Assembly (NCBI GenBank): GCA_001972305.1
Contig: BDDD01000084.1
Span: forward strand, 550,668-614,667
Direction of reading: 5' to 3'
DNA: 64,000 nucleotides
Source: Cephalotus follicularis
Lineage: Eukaryota > Streptophyta > Magnoliopsida > Oxalidales > Cephalotaceae
Both the position numbers and the translations under genes were made by a program. This document shows, piece by piece, positions 48,086-58,631 of this stretch. The notes below the pieces were generated by a model. It was not told the DNA's origin and made no database searches. It worked only from the letters and a program-made list of their open reading frames with translations. Positions within the stretch are counted from its first letter, which is position 1. Each line of letters opens with the position of its first letter.

Positions 48086-49154
48086 GCCCAGAAAAGTGTT
48101 GTTTTCAACTGTTTTGATTTGATTGTTCCTCGAATTGATCCGGGTCTTTTCCAAATACTGATGTAAGTCTGTTTAATGTCTTTAATGTTTCTTAGACCCT
48201 TATATGAATGGTTTTGGGTGTCTTTTAGATTGTTGTGCTTCAAGGGGAGTTTGATTTAAATCATCTATCCGTAAGTGCTTTTGCGAACGCATAAGGTACG
48301 GATACTTCGTTCCTTGATACACTCTTATGATTTTATCAGAATAAATGAGTTTTGCGTTATGCTATGCTTCTTCGTTTATTAAATTGGTAATGTTTTATGG
48401 TTTTGACATGTTTCGAAAATGAAGTTGGTTTGACATTTTTGAATGTTTCCGACTTTATTCATATGATACGAAATGATACGATATGTTACGATATGTTATG
48501 ATCACCTCTTTATAGCGAAGTATAAATGAGTTGATGTTTTGACTATGAAATGTATGTTATGATACCGTTGTGAACGATTTTTAAATATGCTTTGTGAAAG
48601 CATATTTATGTGTTTTTAAATTGATTTTGATAAATCAATGTTTCTGAAATGATTGAATACTGAGTATTGTACCCACCTATGGGGCGTACCATAGGCATGT
48701 CGTAGGCCTGACACGGGGACATGACACTTCCGTAGCGGTGTGATTAGTCTACGACGTCTCTGAGTGTTATGAATAAATCCCATGAGTTGGATTTATGGAT
48801 CCGCTATGTGATAGAGGCGTATGAATCGATTCTAGTATATGATATGTGATATGTGAGAATTGACTTGTGTAGTGCCGTACACTTCAATTCTAGTGGGCAT
48901 GTGGAATTAGCGCCTCCCTTGCCAAATATATGTTATGTGATATGTATGTGGCTCAGTATGACTTATGAATCGTGATATGATGTTTTGAAATGTTTCGTAA
49001 ATGTTTCGAAAGTTATATGGATTTTATGAAAGTACAAATGTGACTTTACGGATATGTAATTGTTTTTAATTGCTTAAGGTTTTTATGACAAAGTTTATTG
49101 AAATCTTACTGCTTTTAAAATTTATCGTTTACTGTTTTAATTCCCTTATCCGTA

Positions 49155-49169
49155 CTGAGGTTTGCTCAG
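49155..49169 (+). other. LTR F stem-loop CTGAG / CTCAG
   Basis: A 5-bp stem with loop GTTTG, at the place where other LTRs of the window have TTAGCC or TTAGTC stems. Confidence 0.45.
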
Positions 49170-49190
49170 CCGCGTTTTTGTTTTCCATTA

Positions 49191-49993
49191 AATAATAAAT
49201 AAATAACATCCATCCACACATAAAAAACCATAAACTAGGTCAATGTCTTTTTTCGGGCCATCCATTGTGCATAAGACTTATATATATAATATCCAATATT
49301 ATAAAACACAAATAAAACAAATGCTATAAATAATAACCAATTATAAAATTTAATTTAAGGATTGTTAACTGATCAAACTCCCACTAAATCAAGTAATGAT
49401 TTTTGATTTTCTAAGTGCCAAAATGTATAAAATCCAATTTTATTAAAAAATAGTTTTTTTAAATAAAAGACGTCGACGCTTCCCAGAAGGCGTCGACGCA
49501 TTTCACAAAAACTATTGAAAAAGGCGTCGATGCATAACACAAGCATCAATGCGTTTCACGAGAACTGTTGAAAAAGGTGTCGACATTTATCAACAACATC
49601 GACGCGTTTCCTGGGAATTGATGAACAAGACATCGATGCGTTTCAAGAGCATCGACGCGTTACACGAAAAGTTGAACAAGGCATCGACGTCTATCAAGAA
49701 CGTCGACGTCTATAACCCCTTGGGCAGTTTCTGCATTTCAAAAAATGCAGAAAATAATGGTTTAGACTTTGGCATTCCAATCTGGCAATCCAAACTGCAC
49801 TATGCAAGTTCCAAACAAAATCTAAACACATTTAAACAATATCCCCAGGACAAAAACACAATGAAATCCAATTTCATGCAATTTTCACTAAGGCACTTTG
49901 AAAATCTAGTTTGATCATAAAACATCTCCAGCAATAAAACCGTTAATCAGTTCATCATCTAAAGCATAAATTCAATCAAGGATGATGTGGGAC
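49191..49993 (-). other. Internal leader of copia E
   Basis: This is the region between primer site and lost gag start. It is AT-rich, with a palindrome array at 49465-49712. A plus-strand frame over the array (49549-49914) is a repeat artefact. No protein is recognised. Confidence 0.6.
49465..49712. repeat. Phased TCGA palindrome doublets in copia leader
   Basis: Five doublets are centred at 49474/49494, 49528/49547, 49581/49600, 49634/49653 and 49685/49704. Inside doublets the spacing is 19-20 bp; doublet to doublet is 51-54 bp. Words are AGGCGTCGACGCATTTC and CATCGATGCGTTTC variants. This is the most regular array of the window and it lies outside an LTR. Confidence 0.92.
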
Positions 49994-50005
49994 GCTCTGA
50001 TACCA
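49994..50005 (-). other. Primer binding site of copia E
   Basis: The minus strand reads TGGTATCAGAGC, complementary to initiator tRNA-Met, one base from the 5' LTR. Confidence 0.94.
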
Positions 50006-50006
50006 C

Positions 50007-52160
50007 TGATGGAAACGGATAAACCGAATCCGGTGCCAAAAATGGACTTAGGCATATAGGGTATAGAACAAAACAAAAAACATAGAAAATGGCAGCAGAA
50101 GAACACCTAATAAAAATAAAAAACAGTTCATAAGGCATGTCCACATACCACATGGATCACCACATCTTGGTCCTTCTCTTCTTGCCATGAATTGGTGTCA
50201 CCATAGCATACAATGGTGACATACAAGCATGGCAAGAAGAGAAGGACCAAGAGATATACCAGCGGGTGAAGGCTCCTTCTTTCTCTGCCGCTGCATGCTT
50301 GAGTAGATTCCCTTTTCCAAAGCTTCCAATGCGTTTTGCTTCCGATCCAATTCGAAGTCTAAGAGCTCCAAGCACCAAGATGAAAAATAAGGTTCTCTCA
50401 CACTCTCTCTAAACTTAGGAAAGGTAAATTGATATTGACCAATGAAGTCAAAAATCAATCCACCCTAGATAAGCTCTTGCTTGGTGTATCACAAATGAAG
50501 GGAACACTCACAATCTGCATAGAGAAATACGATTTTCTCTTGCCCAGGAAAACTCTAGCACCCCTTTACATTTTCTGCAGAAAATGCTTATCACTAGCCT
50601 CCTCCTTCTCTCTCCCACTCTCCCATTCACTTAGGATCATGGTCCTCACTCCTAGGGAGTCTATGGCCATGATCCCCACGTTTTCATAACATGAAAGAAT
50701 GGGAAATGGCTGTTGGAGATGAGAGAGAAAACGTGCCCACGAAGTGAGCTCGTGCACAGGTTGCACGTTCTGCTCAAAGACGTCGACGCCTTCCAAAGGA
50801 CATCGACGCTTTCTAAAAGACATCGACGTCTTTAAAAACGTTAAGCATAGATGTCTTTCTAAAAGACGTCGACGCTTTGTCTGGCCAGTGAAGCAATTAG
50901 AGTCTAACTCTTTTAGTGATCTCATGTACCATTCGAATATTAGTTAAGTAAGATCAAACATATGTGTTTCCACAAAATACAAAATCCATATAACCGATAT
51001 TTGACACCAAGACTTAATATGTCCAATATATTAAAGAAGTAATCATTATAAGACAGGGACCCTTTAAAATCTTGGTTAAAACAAGAGGTATTCATCAATT
51101 ACCGAAATACCCCTAGGGTCCGGTTTAGAAATTCTAAATGCTCCTTGACCAATTTAAATGCTATTAGAATAATATCCAAATATTATCCAGATGGAAAAAT
51201 TAATCTAATTAATTTTCCTATACACCTCATAAACCCTAGATTTTCTAAGTCATTGGTTTACGTGTACTATAATCCCTTGTCATGCTTAGCCCCTATTGAG
51301 GTCTAGGGTAAGGATATGTGTCAATCCTAGATAATACCTCAATGGATAAAATATCTGATCATTACTAGGACCTTTGGTAAACTCTCTAAAAATCTAATTT
51401 CCAGTCCACCTCAACCTTGGCCAAGGATTTCATAAGCCCAAAGTATAATAAGACCGTAATAGGGCCGATCACCTTCACTCAGGTGTGACAATCCCATATT
51501 GCGCACTCACTTATATTCGTATAGATTCGATCATACCCAAAGACCATCCGATTGCCAGCCCTGGGTAAGGACTGGGTAAGGTGGAGATCAAAGCATAACC
51601 GTCTTCATACAATATAGAGTAGTCTCTCAGGTCTAAGAATCAGACGAGTTTGATAACTCGCTAAGTGATGATCACTTATACACAACCGCAACAAGTAGGA
51701 GTCACTACTGACACGAGAATAGCGACTATCCAAATAGTGTCTCCTACGCGGGTCCAGTTCAGTATACACGCTCCCAGCGTGCACCCCGTATTTGCCCTAG
51801 TGTCCAACACAGATGGTAGTGAGAGAATCCATCCTCCAATTCCATGAGCAAGTAACATATGCGCAAGTCTATCCGATTCACTAATGCCCACAAAGTGAAC
51901 CTATGACTTGGAACAGATTTGACATAAGGAATAAGGTAACCAGTCTCACAGCTTCCATGTCAGGCATCCAACCTTATGTCAGGGCATCACAAGTATAAGT
52001 AGGTAATTAATAAACTACTTCAATTATGTGATAAAATATAAGTGATGTAGCCATAACAAATTAGCACGCATCATATATATAAGGAATAAGATTGATTCCT
52101 ACAAGAATAGATATAAAACGACAGTCCATCCAATAGCTTGTCGGGTCACTATATCTAACA
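50007..52160 (-). repeat. 5' LTR of copia E
   Basis: It is 2154 bp, nearly identical to 41099-43272. It contains a short inverted duplication (50165-50189 against 50228-50252) absent from the other two LTRs of this family, and a palindrome array with centres 50784, 50804, 50824, about 50849 and 50870; one array unit present at 41890-41920 is deleted. Confidence 0.95.
50165..50252. repeat. 25-bp inverted duplication in 5' LTR of copia E
   Basis: Bases 50165-50189 are the exact reverse complement of 50228-50252. In the 3' LTR and the solo LTR at 31620 only the right arm exists, and a CATCAACAGAATT segment stands where the left arm is. A natural CACCAT..ATGGTG hairpin lies between the arms. Confidence 0.93.
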
Positions 52161-52925
52161 CGTAGCTCCCTAATGGTATAGAAGCTCCCTCGGTTGTAGC
52201 TCATCGAGATTGTATTGACCCAGCCATAGGCTGGAAGATCTACGCGTTCCAGACCTGATCAGTCTGAGAACAATAAATAGATCTCCCACCTTTTTCGAAG
52301 GAGTACCTTCCGTGGGATTGATCATTTCTATTGATTGACATTGTACTGACCCGAAGTCGCATGCTCTATTGGATATGATTGATTGATTGGGTGTTTAATG
52401 CACCACCATTGAGTGCCTACTATTGATTGATTGTTATAGATCATATCCATATGCTTTGTTATAGGTCAGTGTCATACGGATAGTCAGATTACCAATTGTA
52501 CACATGCATTTGCCATATCATGCATTGATATTGTACACAGCACATTGATATTGCATATATTGTCATGGATATTGCACATTGTACATGCATACATGCTGCA
52601 TGAGGTTTCTGCTTAGCCAGTGTGCTAACCCCATCATTCGGGGTGGGGCTGTGTTGTACTTTTTGTGTGCGACATAGGTAGGGCAGCAGGTAGCAGCAGA
52701 CCGAAGGCTTGAGGATTCCATCTACCGAGGGATCGTTTTGGATCTGACAAAGTTTGAATTTTTTATTGTAAATGTACCGACGAGTATTGTATTGAAATGA
52801 AATGACTGGCATAGTATTGTAACAGAATAGTATTGTATGGTATCGCAATGATGGAATATTGTATTGTATCTTCCGCACAATGACATGTTTTGTAAAGTTT
52901 TAAGTTTTTAGTATTTTTATATTGA
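52161..52925 (+). repeat. 3' LTR of element D, part 2
   Basis: It continues the LTR after copia E and matches 36246-37010, including the hairpin region (52613-52629). It is cut near 52926 by the CACTA-ended composite. Confidence 0.94.
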
Positions 52926-52963
52926 TAATGTATATTGATTTTTTTTGCACTCATTTACTTTAG

Positions 52964-53271
52964 GTGGGGCATTAGTCAACTCCCATTCTTATGCCTCTGG
53001 GCCAAATACCAGTGGTCCTTCCATTGGACCACCCCCTGTGATTGCAAATAAAGCTCCCGCTACTCAGCCAGCTGTTAACGAGGTCTATTTAGTTTGGGAT
53101 GATGAGGCAATGTCCATGGTTAGTTGTTTATAAATCTACTTAACAGGTTGTTCTCTTTCTTTTCTATTGTTGTTGCAACTTTCTCACCTATCGATATAAT
53201 CTGAAATGCTTGCAGGAGGAAAGAAGAATGCCGTTATCAAAGTATCAGGTGCATGATGAAACTAGCCAGGT
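52964..53271 (+). pseudogene. Captured SUF4/BuGZ-like gene fragment, two exons
   Basis: Exon 1, after an acceptor-like TTTACTTTAG, encodes [20 protein letters not shown] and [19 protein letters not shown] intron spans about 53118-53214 (GTTAGTTG to GCTTGCAG). Exon 2 (53215-53271) continues EERRMPLSKYQVHDETSQ and ends at a donor GTAAGT. The joined reading matches my knowledge of the C-terminal region of plant SUF4 (SUPPRESSOR OF FRIGIDA 4, BuGZ/ZNF207 family), a nuclear C2H2 zinc-finger protein. The zinc fingers and the next exon are absent. Frame and splice sites are undamaged, so capture may be recent. Confidence 0.8.
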
Positions 53272-53879
53272 AAGTCATAACTACCTCTTAAATATATGCA
53301 GTTGGTTTGCGCATCTAACCAGATGGGTAGGCTTTATGTTTCAGATACGGTTGTTTACGCATTCTTTCCTATATAGAGAGGTATTTTCTATGTGAATTTC
53401 AAGCTTTATGTGTACTTTAGAAAACCCAATTAACGAAGAATTTATGGGTCCATTAATTGATTACCTTTTTACTGCCAACCATTGGTTGATGGACATGCTT
53501 TTTATTATTAAACTGTCTTTATCTGATTTGCACGCTATGCCTCCAACCGTGTGGGCGACAAAACATTCAAGTAGGTATTTTACATTACTACTTCTGTTAG
53601 TAATTACAATTTTGGCAAGCTTGCTGGAAAACTCAAGGATTCTATATGATATCTCATTATGCAGATATCAAAGTTTTCAGTCGCTCGCTACTATCGAAGG
53701 TAGGTTGCTGCTCCTTGTATGCCATCTTTGTATAAAGGTAGTCAATGTAAATGAACAGATATTATGTAAGAATTGCTTTAGAACATTATATGACCGGCTA
53801 GTTTGTGGCAGTGTGTAAGTTAGATATGTGTGTTAATGTAAAGGATGAGAATTGGTTCACCTATTGAGACATTTAAATG
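53272..53879. other. Unrecognised segment of the composite
   Basis: It continues from the intron after SUF4 exon 2. A 136-codon plus-strand frame at 53408-53818 resembles nothing I know and may be intron or other captured DNA. Confidence 0.35.
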
Positions 53880-54127
53880 ATTATATTCGCATTTGGAATA
53901 GTGTATTTCTGGTTTAAATTATGGTTGCTGAGGGCTGAGCCCATTTATGAACTGTTGATTCCTCCTTCGGGAGTGTGGTTATATGTAAATTGTGTTTTCT
54001 TTACAGGGGGCATAGGTCCGATAAACGGATACTAAATGCCCGATTTTCGTAAAATTCTAAAGTTTTAAGGAATGAAAGGAAGGTGATCACGTGTTGGATC
54101 GTGGGGATTTCCCTCACGGTTTGGGGC
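53880..54127 (+). mobile_element. Gypsy LTR tail fragment
   Basis: The motifs CCTCCTTCGGGAGTGTGG, GGCATAGGTCCGATAAACGG and TGCCCGATTTTCGTAAAATT match the last 300 bp of LTR C (34120-34225), and the segment ends GGGGCGTGACA. Only the 3' end of the LTR is present. Confidence 0.75.
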
Positions 54128-54599
54128 GTGACACACACACACACTCTCCCTCTCTGTGTGTGCACGTATGCATGTTGTTTTTCTTATTTTGAAATTTGGA
54201 TATGAAATTCTAACCAAGATATTGAGGTTGGCGATTACTTCAAAGGATCGGTATTATGACCCTAACGCTCGGGGGTTCGGGGGTTCCGCTGCCCAGACAG
54301 CGGGCGAGGGCTCGAGGGCAGAGCCCCCGAAATGTATCCGAAATTGGATATTTGTTTTGGACCGAAAATTCTATTTCTTTAGTTATGTTTGTAGTTTGGG
54401 TTTTTCCCATCAATAGCCACATGATAAGAAACTATTAGGGTTTATTCACCTATATATATGAATAGCCACATGCTTGTACATTTAAGCAAAATAATTTGTT
54501 GTCTACAATATTGTATAATAATATATTTTTATTATTTTTTAATAAAAAAATCTGATTATAAAAGATTTAAATGAATTATATATTTTTTTATTTTTTAAA

Positions 54600-54953
54600 A
54601 CCCTTTTGAAACGGTTCGTGTTAACCGTTTCAAAAGGGTATTTTTTTTTTATTTTTTTTAAAACCTTTTGAAACGGTTAGTGTCAACCGTTTCAAAAGGG
54701 TCCTATTTTTTTATTTTTTTAAAACCCTTTTGAAACGGTAAATCTCTCCGTTTCAAAAGGGCACCCTTTTGAAACGGCAGCATTTAACCGTTTCAAAAGG
54801 GTACCTTTTTGAAACGGTTTGTCCGTTTCAAAAGGCTATTGATACGTCACTTTTTTGAAATTCCATTTTTCCGTTTCAAAACCGTTTCAATTGACATTTT
54901 GAAACGGAAAAAGAGGCCTTTTGAAACGGATTCCATCCGTTTCAAAAGGCCTG
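54600..54953. repeat. Inverted-repeat array of the CACTA subterminal region
   Basis: Hairpins of the CCTTTTGAAACGG / CCGTTTCAAAAGG type lie at 54601-54638, 54664-54700, 54725-54761, 54764-54801, 54803-54835 and 54918-54953, each with about 13-16-bp arms and 5-11-bp loops; loops differ. Unpaired copies lie near 54880-54910. Such arrays are the presumed transposase-binding region of CACTA elements. Confidence 0.92.
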
Positions 54954-54966
54954 TTTTTTTGTAGTG
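54954..54966. other. CACTA terminal sequence
   Basis: TTTTTTTGTAGTG is the complement of CACTACAAAAAAA, the conserved CACTA terminus. The adjacent TAG (54967-54969) is the LTR base triplet that would be the 3-bp duplication. Confidence 0.8.
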
Positions 54967-55041
54967 TAGTCCCGACCACTGTATTGTATATTGGATTGAG
55001 AGTAATGCCACGTGCCCGTTCTGCGGACGCGGGGTGTTACA
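54967..55041 (+). repeat. 3' LTR of element D, part 3
   Basis: It matches 37013-37078 and ends GGGTGTTACA, followed by the ATTTC duplication. Confidence 0.94.
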
Positions 55042-55046
55042 ATTTC

Positions 55047-55603
55047 AACATACATATATATAAACAATAAAGCATAAGAAGGAAACATTGCAGCATGGAT
55101 TGAACCGAAACTTCATATATTGAATAAAAATTATATTATATTACAAACTAGGATATTGAATTTCATGCAACCTGTCTTGCAAGGCTAATCCTTAACATTG
55201 TTATCATCAACATCACGTTTATCTCACAACAAAAATACCAATAACTATCAACAATCCCCGCAACATTACCGACTAAATCTCCTCATCTCTTCTAATATTT
55301 TTCTTTTTCTTCTTCGCTCTTTCTTGCTTTCCCTCTCAATTATTAGAAATCCAACGAATCACCTAGTTGAAGTTTTAAAGTGCAGCGATATGGGCCAACG
55401 TCTTCAAATATCGAGTATTTGGTGGGAAAAAATCGTTGGAATATGCGAGGAAAGTGGCAGTGTTGTTGGAATATAACTTGGTTTTGGTGGTCATTGAAAT
55501 ATATCAATGGATGGTTTTAATGATTTTTGTGTTGTATAGTGGGTGGTTTTGACTATGGCCAGTGATAATCTGGAAGTTATTATGCGTTTAGGGGTAAAAG
55601 GTT
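55047..55603. other. Spacer between D and hAT element
   Basis: It has a 92-codon plus-strand frame (55198-55476) without recognisable similarity. I see no repeats or RNA genes. Confidence 0.4.
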
Positions 55604-55611
55604 GTTGTATG

Positions 55612-57065
55612 TAGGGATGACAATTTTATCCATCCCCGCATCCCCCGCCCCGTTTAAAATGGGGCGAGGATTCCCCATTAAAAGTGGGGTTGGGGTGGGG
55701 AAAAAAATTTGTCCAATTTGCGGAGACGGGGCGGGGGCAAAATTTGTCTTCTCCTTGCCCTGTTCTCGCCCCGTATAGACCCTGATCCAACCTCCGTTGA
55801 CCCCGCCCTGGCTCTATATACAAAAAATTGTTAATATGGTGATTTAAACTCAAGACCTCATACATCTAACTAACATATACAACCACCAAGCTGATATATT
55901 TTTATTTTTAAAATTTACATACTATTATATATGTTATATTTTTATACACATACATACATATATTATATTTATACATACATACATACATAAGCTGATAGCT
56001 TTTTATTTTTAAAATTCACATACTATTATACTTAAAGTTTATATATATATATATATATAATATTTTTATACACATACATACATATATTATATTGATACAT
56101 ACATACATAAATACATATTACAAGAAACATTAGATATATATAATAATAATATAATTATGCTATGAGAAGTCTTAGTGATTAATTGATATACCATTGAATG
56201 TAATCATAAACATAACTTTCATGGTCTCATGTCATAGCTATCATTAATTTTGACACGTGTCTGATGTATATATTCAATAACTTTCTTGTAATATAATTTT
56301 GAAGATGAGAAATTTCTAATTAAAATGTTAAAAGAAAACGGGAAATAGAATATAACTTACGAAATTGAGAATATTTATCAAAATCAATTAGTAAATAGTG
56401 ATTGTATTCAATCAATAATATTTGGAAGAAAAAAAGAGTTAGTATATATTTTTTAGTGAAGAAGAAAGTGACTATGAATATATGTTCAATCTAACAAGAT
56501 AATAAAGTATTTAATTATGTTTGATATGACATATAACTTAAGTGTCATGTCACCTTTAATTATCATACATAAGATTAATACTTTATAAATCTAACCATTC
56601 AATAATTTGATTTTATGGTTTAATTATATAAATCATGAACACCCATTTTCAAATGAATAAAAATATTATTCTTGTAATATGTATTTATGTATGCGTGTGT
56701 ATGTATGTATATATATATAAAATAGTATGTCAGTTTTAAAAATAATAAACTACATGCCTGATGGTTGTATATGTTAATTAGATATATGAGGTTTTGAGTT
56801 CAAATCACCACATTAACAATTTTTAGTATATATCTACGGAGCTGGGACGGGACGGGGACTGGCCAGGGATTTTTCCCCAGTAGGAATCATGTTTTTCGTG
56901 GGGATTGGGGCAAATACGGGAAAGATATTACCTTCATGGGGTAGGGACGGATGGAGATTTTAATCCACGTTGACGAGACTGGAACAAGAACGGAGGGAAG
57001 TACCAATTGACGGGCAGAGGTGGGGATGACAAAATCCGACCCACCCCGTTTCGTTGTCATTCCTA
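55612..57065. mobile_element. Non-autonomous hAT transposon, 1454 bp
   Basis: The 8-bp duplications GTTGTATG at 55604-55611 and 57066-57073 are perfect. Ends are TAGGGATGACAA and the complement of TAGGAATGACAA. Imperfect inverted similarity extends about 280 bp inward, e.g. GTGATTTAAACTCAAGACCT left against its counterpart right. The centre is AT-rich with (TACA)n (about 55950-56110). There is no transposase. Confidence 0.93.
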
Positions 57066-57073
57066 GTTGTATG

Positions 57074-57800
57074 CAGGAACTGACTAGTCTTGTACTTATG
57101 GGTATTTTAATAAGGTGATAATAGTGGGTGCTTGGTGTACATACCAATATACATAGACATGTCCTACGCAAGAGCACAAGAAATAGGCGAGAATAAATTA
57201 CTTATATGTTTCTTCTAATAAATGGTCCACTAGTATTAAATGTCCAAGACTTCTGAAGTTAAAAATATTCTGGTAAGTGAATCCATGTCTAACACAAAAT
57301 TAAACATCCTCGAGTCTAAGTATTTAAAACGTAAATGACTTTTATTACTAAAAGAATTTGAAATATCTTAATCTTTTAAATGTTTATCACTAGAATTGGC
57401 CAAAGGCTATATTGAACCAGACTTCTATGCATGTTAGTGACATAGATAAGGGGTTGACTATAGTTTTCATGCAGTGAAAATCGTGTTGTTTGTGTTGTTC
57501 ATACACGTCAATATACGTAGACATGTAGTGTGGTGGGAATAAATGAATACTTTGGTTTTGCTAATAATACTTGTATGGTTAAAAGCATTCCTTCTGATAA
57601 GCGATACCGAGTCCAACCCAAAATTAAACAAGCTCGCCCAATGTACGTACCTCTAGTAGTGCCGAAGGCTATTTGATATATCTAAGACGAATTAATATCA
57701 TATTATATATTACTGGAAATTTATAACTCTTAGGAGAAATAAAAAGAGAAGATTTATCGGACTTATTTCTAATAATTATTTTTATAAAATAACAAAAAAT
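57074..57800. other. Spacer, nothing recognised
   Basis: It is AT-rich with short frames only and no terminal repeats or RNA gene visible. Confidence 0.4.
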
Positions 57801-58631
57801 ATCAAGAACCTCACGGCTCGACGCGGGGTAAACTGTCCATACGATCCATCATTATAAATATAGTATAATATCCAAAATACGCTATAATTTAAAACTTTAA
57901 TCATCAACCAAATAGCGAAAAATTAACCATTCAGATACTTGCATAGCTAAATCCAAAGTTATACATCAAATAACATATATATGTAGCACTGCTACAAGCT
58001 AGCAGGTCGATACAACTGAAATACAAAAAGTCTTATATAAGGTAGATAAAAGCGAAACTGAACTGTAACTAGAAGTCATGTCCTGAAGGTTCGGTCTGAC
58101 TCATTTCGAGGTATCATCTGCACTCGACACTAAAAAGTGTGCTCATTTCGAGAATGAGTCATCCAAACACGGTTATGTAGGCAATAATATATGCAATGAA
58201 GTGAACAAGTATATACAGATATATGCATGACATGTGAAATGCATGAATGCCAATTGTGGACAACATTAGTACATCAACTGTAAAAACCACAAATTTCAAT
58301 TAATGTATATTATATGATTAATGAAAAAATTATACATTAAATTGAAGTTAAATGTCTATTTATTTTGTGAATTGTGATTATTGGATTTAATTGAGGGCTC
58401 AGTTGAATGAAAATTGGACCAAATTGAAATAAATGGGAAGTTGTTTAAATAAAACTTTAAAAAGGAATTGTGGCGCCAAACCGTCGACACTAAAGAAAAA
58501 GAGTCGATGCTTTGACAAGTGCAAACCATCGACACCCAACTCCCAAGCATCGACGCTTTGTGTTTAACCGGCAACGGTTTGCACGAGGACAGGTGTCTAT
58601 TTCATTCGATTATGAGCGGAGTGGTGGCATG
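57801..58631 (-). mobile_element. Decayed gypsy LTR segment
   Basis: AACCTCACGGCTCGACGCGG, the CAGTTG..ACC and GTCTGACTCATTTCGAG..ATGAGTCATCC blocks and GGTTATGTAGG parallel the A/B LTR order (CACGACTCGA, GACCCATT..AATGGGTC, GGTTGTGTAGG). Similarity is weak. It includes a four-centre palindrome cluster (58478-58562) and ends at the start of LTR I. Confidence 0.45.
58478..58562. repeat. Phased TCGA cluster, CGTCGACGCTTT type
   Basis: Centres lie at 58485, 58505, 58530 and 58551; spacings 20, 25 and 21 bp. Words are ACCGTCGACACTAAAG, GAGTCGATGCTTTG and GCATCGACGCTTTG. Confidence 0.75.

Larger units (their letters stand above)
46715..49190 (+). mobile_element. Truncated LTR F inside copia E
   Basis: It starts TGTAATACCCTGC within copia gag. 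Layout is LTR-like: (TA)n near 46751, T-rich then CT-rich leader (46920-47120), a CAGTCGACTG array (47895-48085), an AT-rich stretch and a CTGAG-GTTTG-CTCAG stem-loop at 49155-49169. No terminal ..ACA end and no target duplication are found; the right end merges into copia leader DNA near 49190, and the copia gag N-terminus is missing. The insertion was followed by a deletion over its right edge. The family resembles the solo LTR at 23358 in its palindrome flanks. Confidence 0.65.
41099..52160 (-). mobile_element. Ty1/copia retrotransposon E, decayed, with nested insertion
   Basis: This minus-strand element, TGATGGAAACGG to ATATCTAACA, has perfect CGTAG duplications at 41094-41098 and 52161-52165 in the 3' LTR of D. 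LTRs are 2174 and 2154 bp and highly similar, indicating a fairly recent insertion. Minus-strand order is gag, protease, integrase, RT, RNase H, the copia order. The N-terminal half of gag is lost at insertion F. Several frameshifts break pol. Confidence 0.96.
52926..54966. mobile_element. CACTA-ended composite with captured gene fragment
   Basis: This insertion is in the 3' LTR of D between TTTTATATTG and TAGTCCCGACC (compare the uninterrupted 5' LTR at 37000-37020). The right end is a CACTA terminus (complement of CACTACAAAAAAACAGG). No CACTAC is found at the left, so the left end and its target copy are lost. Contents left to right: SUF4-like exons, unrecognised DNA, a gypsy LTR tail (53880-54127), a GC-rich block (54265-54330) and the inverted-repeat CACTA subterminal region. 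Confidence 0.7.
34696..55041 (+). mobile_element. Non-autonomous Ty3/gypsy retrotransposon D with nested insertions
   Basis: This plus-strand element, TGTGATGACCCG to GGGTGTTACA, has perfect ATTTC duplications at 34691-34695 and 55042-55046. The left LTR is 34696-37078. The right LTR is in three parts: 39513-41098, 52161-52925 and 54967-55041. The interior is only 2.43 kb: gag, a damaged protease, a linker, then pieces of integrase and chromodomain joined by deletions, with RT and RNase H gone. It must have been copied, if at all, by proteins from a related full element. Confidence 0.95.

Noticed and set aside
54256-54438. GC-rich frame with RARGQSPRN-like product
   Set aside because: It is a short palindromic GC block within the composite; frames on both strands are open by composition and no family is recognised.
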